Source: Flavonifractor sp. An10 (lineage in GTDB: Bacteria > Bacillota > Clostridia > Oscillospirales > Oscillospiraceae). Taken from it: a stretch of DNA of 64,000 nt. Made by a program: the position numbers and the translations under genes. Shown here one piece after another: positions 8,171 through 16,196 of this stretch. The notes under the pieces are model-generated. The model was not told the DNA's origin. It saw nothing but the letters and a program-made list of their open reading frames with translations, and made no database searches. Location: assembly GCF_002161215.1 (NCBI RefSeq), contig NZ_NFMB01000009.1:124001-188000 (forward strand). The letters are read 5' to 3'. Within the stretch, counting starts at the first letter, position 1, and every line of letters starts with the position of its first letter.

Positions 8171-8466
8171 GCTCCCGGGCCTCCACAAACACCTTGATGT
8201 TGGCGATCTGCTGCTTCACGCTGTCGGCCGCCGGGCCGCCGTAGCACCCCACGGGGCAAGCCCCGTGGGGGCCCCGATTTCTTTCACATGCTCGGCGGAA
8301 GTGAATTCCGCCTGCGCCAAGGTTTTGCCTGCGGCAAAACGCTTGTACGCGCCACTCGGCGCGTGCGTCTACGTCGGCCCGCTTATCCATGTGCTCTTTC
8401 CTCCACAAACGCTTTGATATTGGCGATCTGTTGCTTCACGCTGTCGGCCGCCGGGCCGCCGTAGAC
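8161..8466. repeat. Duplicated argH-3'/argC-5' segment flanking a palindrome-rich insert (element D)
   Basis: Bases 8161-8246 and 8381-8466 align without gaps at a constant offset of 220 and differ at about 13 positions. Both contain the last 27 or so codons of argH and a start codon like that of argC. Between them lie about 134 bases rich in palindromes: CCCACGGGGC-AA-GCCCCGTGGG, GGCGGAA...TTCCGCC, GTTTTGCC-TGC-GGCAAAAC and GCGCC-ACTC-GGCGC. The copy next to argC encodes YGGPAADSVKQQIANIKVF and then stops on argC; the other copy is the actual end of argH. Confidence 0.85.
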
Positions 8467-9768
8467 GGTGCGGCCGTTGACGCAGGTTTTCAGCTCCAGG
8501 GCCTGGTACACGTCGGCGTCGAACAGGTTGGAGATGGAGCGGAAATCCTTCAGGGGCAGGGTGTCCAGGGTTTCGCCGGACTTGATGCACATGTTCACCA
8601 GCCGGCCTACGATCATGTAGGCCTCCCGGAAGGGCATGCCCTTCTTCACCAGGTAGTCGGCGCAGTCGGTGGCGTTGATGAAGCCGCCGGAGGCGGCGCT
8701 GCGCATGTTCCTGGGCAGGACGGTGAGGGTGTCCAGCATGGCGGCAAACACGGGCACGCACAGCTCCACCGTGTCGATGGCGTCAAAGACGCACTCCTTG
8801 TCCTCCTGCATATCCTTATTATAGGCCAGGGGCAGGCCCTTCATGACGGTGAGCAGGGTGATCAGGGAGCCGTACACCCGGCCGGTCTTGCCCCGCACCA
8901 GCTCGGCCACGTCGGGGTTCTTCTTCTGGGGCATGATGGAGGAGCCGGTGGAGTAGGCGTCGTCCAGCTCCACGTATTTGAACTCCCAGGAGCACCAGAG
9001 GATGATCTCCTCGGAGAACCGGGACAGGTGCATCATGAGGATGGAGCAGGCGGACAGGAACTCGATGGCGAAGTCCCGGTCGGAGACCGAGTCCATGGAG
9101 TTGTCGGTGGGTTTGGCAAAGCCCAGGGCGGCGGCGGTCTGGAACCGATCCACCGGATAGGTGGAGGTGGCCAGGGCGCCCGCCCCCAGGGGGCACTCGT
9201 CCATCCGCTCCATACAGTCCTCCAGCCGGGTCACGTCCCGGCGGAGCATGTTGGCGTAGGCCATCATGTAGTGGGCGAAGGTGGTGGGCTGAGCCCGCTG
9301 GAGGTGGGTGTAGCCGGGCATGACGGTGTCCAGGTTGGCCTCCGCCTTCCGGATGAGCACCTTCTCCAGCTCCAGCACCATGCCGATGATCTTGGGGATC
9401 TCCTGCTTGACGTAGAGGCGGAAGTCCACCGCCACCTGGTCGTTGCGGCTGCGGGCGGTGTGGAGCCGCTTGCCCGTGTCGCCGATGCGCTGGGTGAGCA
9501 GGGTCTCGATGTTCATGTGGATGTCCTCGTTCTCCAGGGAGAACTCCACCTTGTCGGCCTCGATGTCGGCCAGAATGGCCTTGAGGCCGTCGATAATCTT
9601 CTCCGCCTCGTGCTCCTCAATGATGCCCTGCCTGCCCAGCATGGCCGCGTGGGCGATGGAGCCCGCGATGTCCTCTTTGTACATCCGGGCATCAAAGGCG
9701 ATGGAGGAGTTGAAGTCGTTGACCAGGGTATCGGTCTCCTTTTGGAACCGTCCGGCCCAGAGTTTCAT
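8383..9768 (-). CDS. argH: Argininosuccinate lyase
   Basis: Splits argininosuccinate to arginine and fumarate, the last step of the pathway. 461 residues. The fumarase/aspartase-superfamily signature GSSIMPQKKNPD lies near residue 280, with the N-terminal LWAGRF and ARSRNDQVAVDFRL typical of ArgH. Start ATG at 9768 with GGAGAGG eight bases upstream. Its 3' end is duplicated 220 bp downstream with an insert between (8161-8466). The present C-terminus KAFVEERAHG differs from the remnant KVFVEAREHE. The protein is full length, so the event did not inactivate it. Confidence 0.96.
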   Translation of the reverse strand: MKLWAGRFQKETDTLVNDFNSSIAFDARMYKEDIAGSIAHAAMLGRQGIIEEHEAEKIIDGLKAILADIEADKVEFSLENEDIHMNIETLLTQRIGDTGKRLHTARSRNDQVAVDFRLYVKQEIPKIIGMVLELEKVLIRKAEANLDTVMPGYTHLQRAQPTTFAHYMMAYANMLRRDVTRLEDCMERMDECPLGAGALATSTYPVDRFQTAAALGFAKPTDNSMDSVSDRDFAIEFLSACSILMMHLSRFSEEIILWCSWEFKYVELDDAYSTGSSIMPQKKNPDVAELVRGKTGRVYGSLITLLTVMKGLPLAYNKDMQEDKECVFDAIDTVELCVPVFAAMLDTLTVLPRNMRSAASGGFINATDCADYLVKKGMPFREAYMIVGRLVNMCIKSGETLDTLPLKDFRSISNLFDADVYQALELKTCVNGRTVYGGPAADSVKQQIANIKAFVEERAHG

Positions 9769-9800
9769 AATGGTTCCTCTCCTATGATTGATAAGATAGG

Positions 9801-9828
9801 GTAGGGCGGGGGCTTGCCCCCGCCCTAC
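9801..9828. repeat. Palindromic repeat C2
   Basis: Perfect hairpin with 13-bp arms GTAGGGCGGGGGC / GCCCCCGCCCTAC and a TT loop in the argG-argH gap. Most complete of the three C copies. Confidence 0.75.
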
Positions 9829-9858
9829 TGGTCTATTAATTCCAGGGAAGCCGGATGC

Positions 9859-11073
9859 TCACAGTTTTCCCTGATCCCGGAGAGCGAGAATCGTATCCGG
9901 CAGGCCCCACAGGTTGATGAAGCCGGTGGCGTCGTTCTGGTTGTAGTCGCTCTCCTCGAAGGTGACGATTTTCTCGGAGTAGAGGGTGTCGGGAGAGGTG
10001 ACGGAGGCGGTGATGATGTTGCCCTTGTAGAGCTTGAGCTTCACGGTGCCGGTGACGTGCTTCTGGGTGTCGGCGGCGAAGGCGGTGAGGGCCTCCCGCA
10101 GGGGGGTGAACCACTTGCCGTTGTAGACCAGGTCGGCGAAGTCCACCGCCAGCTTGGCCTTCATGTGGGCGGTGTCCTTGTCGATGGTGATCATCTCCAG
10201 CACCTCGTGGGCCCGGTAGAGGATGGTGCCGCCGGGGGTCTCGTACACGCCCCGGTCTTTCATGCCGGTCATACGGTTTTCCACGATGTCCAGCAGGCCG
10301 ATGCCGTTCTTGCCGCCCAGGTCGTTGAGCTTGCGGATGATGTCGCTGGCCTTCATCTTCTCGCCGTCCACCGCCACGGGCCAGCCCTTCTCAAAGTCGA
10401 TGGTGACGTAGGTGGGCTCGTCGGGGGCCTGGGCGGGGGAGATGCCCATCTCCAGGAAGCCGGGCTTGTCGTACTGGGGCTCGTTGGCCGGATCCTCCAG
10501 ATCCAGGCCCTCGTGGCTCAGGTGCCATAGGTTCTTGTCCTTGGAGTAGTTGGTCTCCCGGGAGATCTTCAGGGGTACGCTGTGGGCCTCGGCATAGTCG
10601 ATCTCCTCATCCCGGCCCTTGATGTCCCACTCCCGCCAGGGGGCGATGATCTTCATCCCGGGGGCGAACCGCTTGATGGCAAGTTCAAAGCGGATCTGGT
10701 CGTTGCCCTTGCCGGTGCAGCCGTGGCAGATGGCGTCGGCGCCCTCCTTCTTGGCGATCTCCACCAGGCGCTTGGCGATGATGGGCCGGGCGAAGGCGGT
10801 GCCCAGCAGGTAGCCCTCGTACTTGGCGCCCATCTGCATGGAGGGGATGATCACGTCATCCACCATCTCGTCGATCAGATCCTCCACATAGAGCTTGGAG
10901 GCGCCGGTTTTCAGGGCCTTCTCCTCCAGGCCCTCCAGCTCGTCGGCCTGGCCCACATTGCCGGAGACGGCGATGATCTCGGGGTTGTTGTAGTTCTCCT
11001 TCAGCCAGGGAATGATGATGGATGTATCCAGACCGCCGGAGTAGGCGAGGACGACTTTTTTGATCTCAGACAT
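9859..11073 (-). CDS. argG: Argininosuccinate synthase
   Basis: ATP-dependent condensation of citrulline and aspartate. 404 residues, standard length. The ATP-pyrophosphatase motif is in [16 protein letters not shown] at the N-terminus; [16 protein letters not shown] and [15 protein letters not shown] are conserved family text. The ATG at 11073 is preceded by GGAGGG. An open extension of 23 codons upstream has no ribosome binding site and covers the promoter, so it is rejected. It is the first gene of the arginine operon, read from the promoter at 11107-11135. Confidence 0.96.
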   Translation of the reverse strand: MSEIKKVVLAYSGGLDTSIIIPWLKENYNNPEIIAVSGNVGQADELEGLEEKALKTGASKLYVEDLIDEMVDDVIIPSMQMGAKYEGYLLGTAFARPIIAKRLVEIAKKEGADAICHGCTGKGNDQIRFELAIKRFAPGMKIIAPWREWDIKGRDEEIDYAEAHSVPLKISRETNYSKDKNLWHLSHEGLDLEDPANEPQYDKPGFLEMGISPAQAPDEPTYVTIDFEKGWPVAVDGEKMKASDIIRKLNDLGGKNGIGLLDIVENRMTGMKDRGVYETPGGTILYRAHEVLEMITIDKDTAHMKAKLAVDFADLVYNGKWFTPLREALTAFAADTQKHVTGTVKLKLYKGNIITASVTSPDTLYSEKIVTFEESDYNQNDATGFINLWGLPDTILALRDQGKL

Positions 11074-11106
11074 GGCGAAACCCTCCGTTTTCGTTTTGTT
11101 GGGAAC

Positions 11107-11135
11107 AGTGTACCATAGCCTGGGATAAAAAGCAA
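11107..11135 (-). promoter_or_regulatory. Sigma-A-type promoter of the arginine operon
   Basis: TTGCTT (11135-11130), a 17-base spacer, TACACT (11112-11107) on the minus strand, about 34 bases upstream of the argG start codon. The -35 hexamer coincides with the T-rich tail of the hairpin at 11136-11167. An imperfect ARG-box-like sequence TGCATAATATTCA lies further upstream at 11198-11210. Confidence 0.6.
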
Positions 11136-11167
11136 GGGCCAATTCGCATAAATATGCGAATTGGCCC
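11136..11167 (-). terminator. Terminator of the sigma/anti-sigma operon, possibly also an operator for argG
   Basis: 14-bp perfect stem GGGCCAATTCGCAT / ATGCGAATTGGCCC with a 4-base loop, followed on the minus strand by TTGCTTTTTATC. This fits a Rho-independent terminator for the operon ending at 11225. The 18-bp core TTCGCATAAATATGCGAA also resembles an ArgR-type palindrome directly upstream of the argG -35, so a double role is possible. Confidence 0.7.
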
Positions 11168-11224
11168 CGCTGTTATTGGGCGATTATCCTGAAAATATGC
11201 ATAATATTCAAATAATAATGAATA

Positions 11225-12331
11225 TTAACGATTGGCAGCACACACCGCGCCGTCCACCGCCACCGAGACCACCTGCGCCGGATCCACCAGGCGGTTGAAG
11301 CACAGGCGCAGTTGGGTGCCGTCCATATTGTACAGGCCGTGCTCGGCGTTGTCCACGTTGCCGGCGTCGTCCTGCACCACGTAGGTGCTGCCGTCGGCGT
11401 ACTCCAGAGCCACGTACCTGACAGAGTCGCCATCCTCCAGATAGCTGGTGTCCACCAACATTCCGATGGCGGAGAAGCAGGCCGCCGTGCCGCCGGTCTT
11501 CGGATTTACGGCGGTGACGGCGGGCAGGCTGTCCGCACCGGGCAGCTCCATCTCAGCCACCAGGCTCACATCCCGCTCACTGTCTCGGTTGCGCCGCAGA
11601 TCGTGGAACCGGATATGCAGTCCGTCCTCCGCCTTCCAGCCCGACGCAGCTCCCAGGGCGGCGGTTAGGTACAACTTCTCCGGCGTGCTCCGGTTCTGAT
11701 CCGCGTAGAAGCGGCCGCTCATGGGCGTCCACGTCCCGTCCGCTCCCCCCGCGCAGAAGTTCAGGGAGATGCCGGAGCCATCCGCCCAGGCCTCGCCGTC
11801 CTCCGGGGTGATCTGGAGCCCCTCCACGCCGCCGGGCCGTTCCAGGGTGAAGTACACCCGGCCGGTACCGGTGTGCTCGTCCAGCAGATAGCTCTCCACC
11901 GTCAGGGTGTAGTCCCCGACCTGCCATACATAGCCGGTACCGGGCAGATATTCCCCTACCAGAGCCTCTGCCTGCGCCGCGTCCACCGGCACCCGTTCCT
12001 GGTTGGGCAGGTTCAGGCTCATCCCGCCGGTCTCGTCGTACTCAACCGTGGCCTCCACGGAATCCCGCCCCTGGTTGCCGAACATGGCCTCTACCGCCGC
12101 ATCAAGGTCGGGGAACTTCTCCTCCCGGACGACGGTATAGCCCGCCGCCGCCCCCACGCACAGGGCCGCCGCCAGACAGGCCGCCAGCACCAGGGTGCGC
12201 AGGCCCCGCCGGGGCCGTTTTTTTCCCGCGGAGTGCCCAGCCTGGGCGCAGGCCGCCGCCAGGCGGGCCTCCACCTCCGGCGGCACCTCCACCGGCCGGG
12301 CCAGCAGCTCCCGCAGATCCTGTTCTGTCAT
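11225..12331 (-). CDS. Probable anti-sigma factor (single-pass membrane protein, DUF4179-like)
   Basis: 368 residues. The N-terminal about 40 residues are cytosolic and end in basic KKRPRRG. One membrane helix follows (about 45-66, LVLAACLAAALCVGAAAGYTVV), then a long extracytoplasmic domain rich in beta strands. The layout matches membrane anti-sigma factors encoded after ECF sigma genes in Clostridia. The gene starts 10 bases after the sigma factor stop, so the pair is co-expressed. The outer domain starts FPDLDAAVEAMFG and ends in a metal-free, Ser/Asp-rich fold that I do not recognise further. No zinc-binding HxxxCxxC motif is seen, so it is not a ZAS-type factor. Confidence 0.65.
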   Translation of the reverse strand: MTEQDLRELLARPVEVPPEVEARLAAACAQAGHSAGKKRPRRGLRTLVLAACLAAALCVGAAAGYTVVREEKFPDLDAAVEAMFGNQGRDSVEATVEYDETGGMSLNLPNQERVPVDAAQAEALVGEYLPGTGYVWQVGDYTLTVESYLLDEHTGTGRVYFTLERPGGVEGLQITPEDGEAWADGSGISLNFCAGGADGTWTPMSGRFYADQNRSTPEKLYLTAALGAASGWKAEDGLHIRFHDLRRNRDSERDVSLVAEMELPGADSLPAVTAVNPKTGGTAACFSAIGMLVDTSYLEDGDSVRYVALEYADGSTYVVQDDAGNVDNAEHGLYNMDGTQLRLCFNRLVDPAQVVSVAVDGAVCAANR

Positions 12332-12341
12332 AGTTTCCTCC

Positions 12342-12839
12342 TTACTCCGCCTCGTAGGCCAGCCTGAAGCTGGCCCGGGCGCGTTTCAGCCTTGTTTTCA
12401 CCGTCTCCTCGTTCAGGTTCAGAATACGGGCGATTTCCGGGGTGGTGAACCCCTCGCCGTAGTAGAGTAGCAGCACCGTCCGGTACTTCTCGTCCAGGCT
12501 GTCCAGCAGGGCGAGAAACTCCGCGCGCTGGTGGCCTGGCTCCGCTGCGGCGGGCTCGGGCGCGCCTTCCAGGGGGACTAACCGCTGCCGCTGGCGCAGA
12601 ATGTCCTGGCACTTCCGGATCAGAATCCGCACCAGCCAGGTGCGGAAATACCGGGGCTGGCGCAGTGTGGGCAGTTTCTCCCAGCAGGCCAGCACTGTGT
12701 CCCCGATAGCGTCCGCTGCGTCGGCGTCGCTGTGCAAATAGCTCCGGGCAACCTTATACAGGGTCTGCTTCTGGCCCTCCATCAGTTCCGCAAAGGCCTC
12801 GCCGTCCCCGGCTTTGGCCCGGGCGATCAAATCTTCCAA
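12342..12839 (-). CDS. ECF-type RNA polymerase sigma factor
   Basis: 165 residues from the TTG at 12839. Region 2 includes LEDLIARAKAGDGEAFAELM and DAADAIGDTVLACWEKLPTL; region 4 includes LDEKYRTVLLLYYGEGFTTPEIARIL with the HTH before LNEETVKTRLKRAR. An upstream ATG (12875) is possible. It lacks a ribosome binding site and falls at the expected transcription start, whereas the TTG has AGAAGGGA six bases ahead. It is co-transcribed with the membrane protein downstream, which probably holds it inactive. An ECF-like promoter just upstream suggests autoregulation. Confidence 0.88.
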   Translation of the reverse strand: MEDLIARAKAGDGEAFAELMEGQKQTLYKVARSYLHSDADAADAIGDTVLACWEKLPTLRQPRYFRTWLVRILIRKCQDILRQRQRLVPLEGAPEPAAAEPGHQRAEFLALLDSLDEKYRTVLLLYYGEGFTTPEIARILNLNEETVKTRLKRARASFRLAYEAE

Positions 12840-12877
12840 CGTGATCCCTTCTTTCTGTTGACCGGTCACACCCATTA

Positions 12878-12904
12878 GACGGCCGGGCGGGAGGATCCGG
12901 TTCA
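12878..12904 (-). promoter_or_regulatory. ECF-type promoter of the sigma/anti-sigma operon
   Basis: Minus-strand TGAACC (12904-12899), 17 bases, then CGTCTAA. This resembles extracytoplasmic-function promoters (GAAC ... CGTC), as expected for a self-activating sigma gene. It lies directly after the dinB terminator. Confidence 0.45.
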
Positions 12905-12916
12905 CAGGGGATAAAA

Positions 12917-12948
12917 AACTGCGCGCACCGGCTCAGGTGCGCGCAGTT
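12917..12948 (-). terminator. Terminator of dinB
   Basis: 13-bp stem AACTGCGCGCACC / GGTGCGCGCAGTT with a 6-base loop, followed on the minus strand by TTTTATCC. Classical Rho-independent terminator 12 bases after the dinB stop. Confidence 0.85.
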
Positions 12949-12959
12949 CATGCAGGGCG

Positions 12960-14198
12960 TCAGTCCACCGGCGGCAGGCGGTGATCCTCCTTGACCTCCG
13001 CCTTGTCCCGGTGGACGGTGGAGGCGGCGGTGATGGCGTCCCTGCCGAACCTGTCCCGGATGCCGTCCATGGCCTTCTCCAGCTTCTCCAGCCGATCCCG
13101 CCGGGGGGCGGCCCCGGCGGCGAACAGGTTCAGCTGCTCCCCGGCGTCCTGTTCCTCCACCAGGTTCTGGGCGGTGATGGTGAGGGCCCGCACCGGGGCC
13201 TTGGGGTTCCAGGAGGCGCGGATGAGCTCCATGGCGGCGTCCGTCAGATCCCGGGACACATAGGTGGGGGCGCTGAGGCGCTTCTGGCGGCAGATGTCCT
13301 TGAAGCTGGGATCCCGGATGGTCACCTGGACGGTGGTGCATTTGAGGGCGTGCTTGCGCAGGCGGACGGCCACCTCGTCGGACAGCTCGGTGACGGCGGT
13401 GCGCAGCTCCGTCCACCCCTCCAGGTTCCGGGGGAAGGTGAGGCCGTTGCCCACCGACTTGGGCCCCGGCTGCTCCCGGGCGGGGATCACGGGGGAGTGC
13501 TCCGCCCCGGAGGCGTAGTCGTGGAGGGTGTACCCCTGCCTGCCCAGCAGCTTTCCCAGGGCCTCCCGGTCATAGGCGGCCAGATCGCCGATGGTTCGGA
13601 CGCCGTACTGCTCCAGCACCCGGGCCGCCGCCCTGCCCACGAAGAGCAGGTCAGTGACGGGCAGGGGCCACAGCAGCTCCCTGTAGTTTTCCCGGGAAAT
13701 GACGGTGGTGGCGTCGGGCTTTTTGTAGTCGCTGCCCAGCTTGGCGAAGATCTTGTTGAAGGACACCCCCACCGACACGGTGAGGTTCAGCTCCTCCCGC
13801 AGCACCCGGCGGATCTCGTCGGCCAAAGCGCGGGCGTCCCCGCCGAACAGGTGGAGGGTGCCCGTCACGTCCAGCCAGCTCTCGTCGATGGAGAAGGGCT
13901 CCACCAAATCGGTGTACCGCTCGTACACGGCGTTGACCTTTTTGGAGTACTCCCGGTACTTCCAGTGGTGGGCGGGCAGGAGGATCAGGCCGGGGCACTT
14001 GCGCCGGGCCTGCCACACCGTCTCGGCGGTCTTGACCTGGAACCTCTTGGCCGGCTCGTTCTTGGCCAGGATGACGCCGTGGCGGGAGGAGGGGTCGCCG
14101 CACACCGCCACCGGCCTGTCCCGCAGCTCCGGATGATCCAGCAGCTCCACCGAGGCGTAAAAGCTGTTCAGATCGCAGTGCAGAATCACACGCTCCAC
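12960..14198 (-). CDS. dinB: DNA polymerase IV (Y-family)
   Basis: Translesion polymerase, 412 residues from GTG at 14198 (VERVILHCDLNSFYASVELL). Catalytic residues: Asp in HCDLNSFYA, and SIDESWLDVT with its Asp-Glu pair. The finger-palm text VGVSFNKIFAKLGSDYKKPD and the little-finger domain follow. A beta-clamp binding motif QLNLF lies near the C-terminus. The GTG is preceded by GGAGGGGG. An ATG 18 codons upstream (14252) with GGAG at suitable distance is possible but adds a Gly-rich non-conserved leader. It is a single gene with its own promoter and terminator. No LexA-type box was found near it. Confidence 0.93.
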   Translation of the reverse strand: MERVILHCDLNSFYASVELLDHPELRDRPVAVCGDPSSRHGVILAKNEPAKRFQVKTAETVWQARRKCPGLILLPAHHWKYREYSKKVNAVYERYTDLVEPFSIDESWLDVTGTLHLFGGDARALADEIRRVLREELNLTVSVGVSFNKIFAKLGSDYKKPDATTVISRENYRELLWPLPVTDLLFVGRAAARVLEQYGVRTIGDLAAYDREALGKLLGRQGYTLHDYASGAEHSPVIPAREQPGPKSVGNGLTFPRNLEGWTELRTAVTELSDEVAVRLRKHALKCTTVQVTIRDPSFKDICRQKRLSAPTYVSRDLTDAAMELIRASWNPKAPVRALTITAQNLVEEQDAGEQLNLFAAGAAPRRDRLEKLEKAMDGIRDRFGRDAITAASTVHRDKAEVKEDHRLPPVD

Positions 14199-14294
14199 GT
14201 CGCCGCCCCCTCCACATCCTTCGCCCTGCCATGGCCGGCAGGGCTCACTCATTCCGGGGCTCCGATACGCCCCTCCGAATGGCTGTCTCCTATT

Positions 14295-14323
14295 ATTATA
14301 TCGGAGCGGATATGGGAAGTCAA
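14295..14323 (-). promoter_or_regulatory. Sigma-A promoter of dinB
   Basis: TTGACT (14323-14318), 17-base spacer, TATAAT (14300-14295) on the minus strand. Near-perfect consensus; the 5' leader would be about 90 bases. Confidence 0.75.
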
Positions 14324-14341
14324 ACGGATGTACTAGCCCGG

Positions 14342-14995
14342 TCAGAACCAGGGGAGCAGGGTTACGGCGGCGTACCACAGCCAGAGGCTCAGCAGCAGGA
14401 GCACAGCCGACGCCCGCAGGGCCACGGCCCGGCGGTAATGGATGGGGGTGAAGGCCCGCCGGGAGCCGGCCAGCAGCTGCCGCCGCAGACTCCGCAGCCA
14501 CAGGATCTCCGCGATGTGCCAGCCGTAGACGATGCAGCAGCAGAGGGAGTACAGGACGGCATGGGGAAACTCCGCCGGCTTCCGGTTGAAATAGAGCTCA
14601 AAAAAGACCAGCAGGGGCAGGAAGATGACCAGGAACACCAGCGTCATCCCCAGCCGCTCCTCCAGATCCCTCATCCCGGCGGCCAGCACCACCGGGTCGG
14701 TGTGGAGCTCCTCCGCCTCCGGATCGCCGGACTGAAAGATGCGGTAGAAGCTCTTCACGGTGCACAGATAATGCCAGCCGCAGGACTCGTAGTAGTCCAG
14801 CCGCTCCTGGGTGGGGATGGGGCTCTCGGTGTCCAGGGGCTCCGCCCGGCAGCGGACGGCCCTGGGCACCCCCTTTTCGAACCAGGAGAGCAGGGGGCCG
14901 GCGTCCACCAGAAACCGTCCCTTTTGGGCCATGCGCTCCAGCCACTGCTCCATGGCGGCCATGTCATAGAGGCTGACCGGCGTGAGATACCACAT
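14342..14995 (-). CDS. DUF2812 domain-containing membrane protein
   Basis: 217 residues. N-terminal DUF2812 domain: YLTPVSLYDMAAMEQWLERMAQKGRFL, the RCRAEPLD strand, YYESCGWHYLCTVKSFYRIFQS and the family signature EAEELHTDPVVLA. Three hydrophobic helices follow (around TLVFLVIFLPLLVFFELYF, AVLYSLCCCIVYGW and ASAVLLLLSLWLWYAAVTL). The ATG at 14995 has AAAGGAGG seven bases upstream. It is the third gene of the padR operon, 13 bases after the longer DUF2812 gene. DUF2812 proteins usually travel with PadR regulators; their function is unknown. Confidence 0.85.
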   Translation of the reverse strand: MWYLTPVSLYDMAAMEQWLERMAQKGRFLVDAGPLLSWFEKGVPRAVRCRAEPLDTESPIPTQERLDYYESCGWHYLCTVKSFYRIFQSGDPEAEELHTDPVVLAAGMRDLEERLGMTLVFLVIFLPLLVFFELYFNRKPAEFPHAVLYSLCCCIVYGWHIAEILWLRSLRRQLLAGSRRAFTPIHYRRAVALRASAVLLLLSLWLWYAAVTLLPWF

Positions 14996-15008
14996 AAGAC
15001 GGCCTCCT

Positions 15009-16196
15009 TTATGCTTCAAATGCGGCCAGCCGGGCCAGCAGCTCCGGGCGGCCGGTCAAGTCCTGCGCTCCGGAGTAGTCCAGATAGATCACCACATTCC
15101 CCGCCTGGAGGAACAGCTCCTGGCCGGGCCACCGGTTGTCCTGAACCAGCACCGCCCGGTCAAATCCGGGCAGCTCCGGCTCTGTTACGGTGTAATGCTC
15201 CGGGGCATAGCGTAAGTCGCTGTACCGGCTGATCAGATCGTCCAGCAGGGGGGAGGCCAGGCAGGGGAGGGAGAGGCGGTACCAGCGCATGTCCAGACGG
15301 GGCTCATAGTCCCCGCGGCCGGTGAGGTGCTGATCCACCTCGTACTGCCCCGGCGCCAAGAGAGACCAATTCCGGCGGACGTAGTTGTGGCTGTCGTAGC
15401 CGAAGATCTCCAGCGTGATCGGGGAGGGGACGGCCTCCAGCGCCGGGTCGCCCTCCAGCTCCCGCAGCTCCAGGATGGGGAAGGGCCTCTCCGCCGCGGC
15501 CAGCTCGCCCTCCCACTCCACGGAGCGCAGTACCAGAGGGCTGGCGATCAGGGCGGCCAGCAGCACCAGGTCGAACAGGAGCAGCCCGAGATTCCACCGG
15601 CCGGTGGACCGCCAGCTGTGCCGCCTGGGGACGATCCCCTCCCGCAGCCTCCTGCGCAGGCGGAAGAAGGAACCCAGGCTCCGGAACTCCACCCCGAGCA
15701 GGAGAAAGAGCAGCAGCATGGACAGGGTAGAGATGCCGCTGGCGTTCAGCAGGAGAAGCACCGGCGCGTCAGAGAGCAGATAGGGGAGCAGGAGGGCAGC
15801 CAGCTCGCCCACAAAGCAGAGAACCAGCACAGCGGTGAGTATCCGGAGAGACCTGGATATCCGATCCAGGGCGTAGCTGTGTACCACCGGGTCGGTGTGG
15901 AGCTCCGGGGCCTCCGGGTCGTCATTGCGGTAGAGGTCGAACCACCGCCCCACATGAAAGACGAACTCCCACCCCAGACTCCGGCAGTAGTTCTGACTCT
16001 CCCGGCTCCAGAAGCTGCCCCGGGGCTCCAGCCGGTAGCGCACCGGGGCGGGCTCCCCTCGCTGAAAGGCGGCGAACAGGAAGGGGGTCAGGTGGTGGAG
16101 GTACAGGCCCCGCCGGGCCATATCCTCCGCCCAGCCCTCGAAGCGGTCGACGTCCACGAAATCCACCGGGATCAGCTTGTAGACAGTATTCCGCAT
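15009..16196 (-). CDS. DUF2812 domain-containing membrane protein with extended C-terminus
   Basis: 395 residues, much longer than its downstream relative. The N-terminal DUF2812 domain carries VDVDRFEGWAEDMARRGLYLHHL, the text CRSLGWEFVFHVGRWFDLYR and APELHTDPVVH. Two hydrophobic segments around residues 120-165 and one near 210 (LGLLLFDLVLLAALIASPLVL) follow. About 170 further residues are predicted outside the membrane after the last helix. ATG at 16196 with AGGAGGAG upstream; it overlaps the padR stop by 25 bases, indicating translational coupling. The outer domain is not recognised. Confidence 0.82.
   Translation of the reverse strand: MRNTVYKLIPVDFVDVDRFEGWAEDMARRGLYLHHLTPFLFAAFQRGEPAPVRYRLEPRGSFWSRESQNYCRSLGWEFVFHVGRWFDLYRNDDPEAPELHTDPVVHSYALDRISRSLRILTAVLVLCFVGELAALLLPYLLSDAPVLLLLNASGISTLSMLLLFLLLGVEFRSLGSFFRLRRRLREGIVPRRHSWRSTGRWNLGLLLFDLVLLAALIASPLVLRSVEWEGELAAAERPFPILELRELEGDPALEAVPSPITLEIFGYDSHNYVRRNWSLLAPGQYEVDQHLTGRGDYEPRLDMRWYRLSLPCLASPLLDDLISRYSDLRYAPEHYTVTEPELPGFDRAVLVQDNRWPGQELFLQAGNVVIYLDYSGAQDLTGRPELLARLAAFEA

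Noticed and set aside
8163-8408. Separate 81-codon gene between argC and argH
   Set aside because: It is the argH-tail remnant plus the insert read through; no start signal of its own.
11190-11225. Strong ARG box in the AT-rich stretch upstream of argG
   Set aside because: TGCATAATATTCA has a 3-base rather than 4-base centre; kept only as a weak possibility in the promoter entry.
14199-14341. SOS (LexA) box for dinB
   Set aside because: No GAAC-N4-GTTC-type palindrome in the gap; a plain sigma-A promoter is sufficient.
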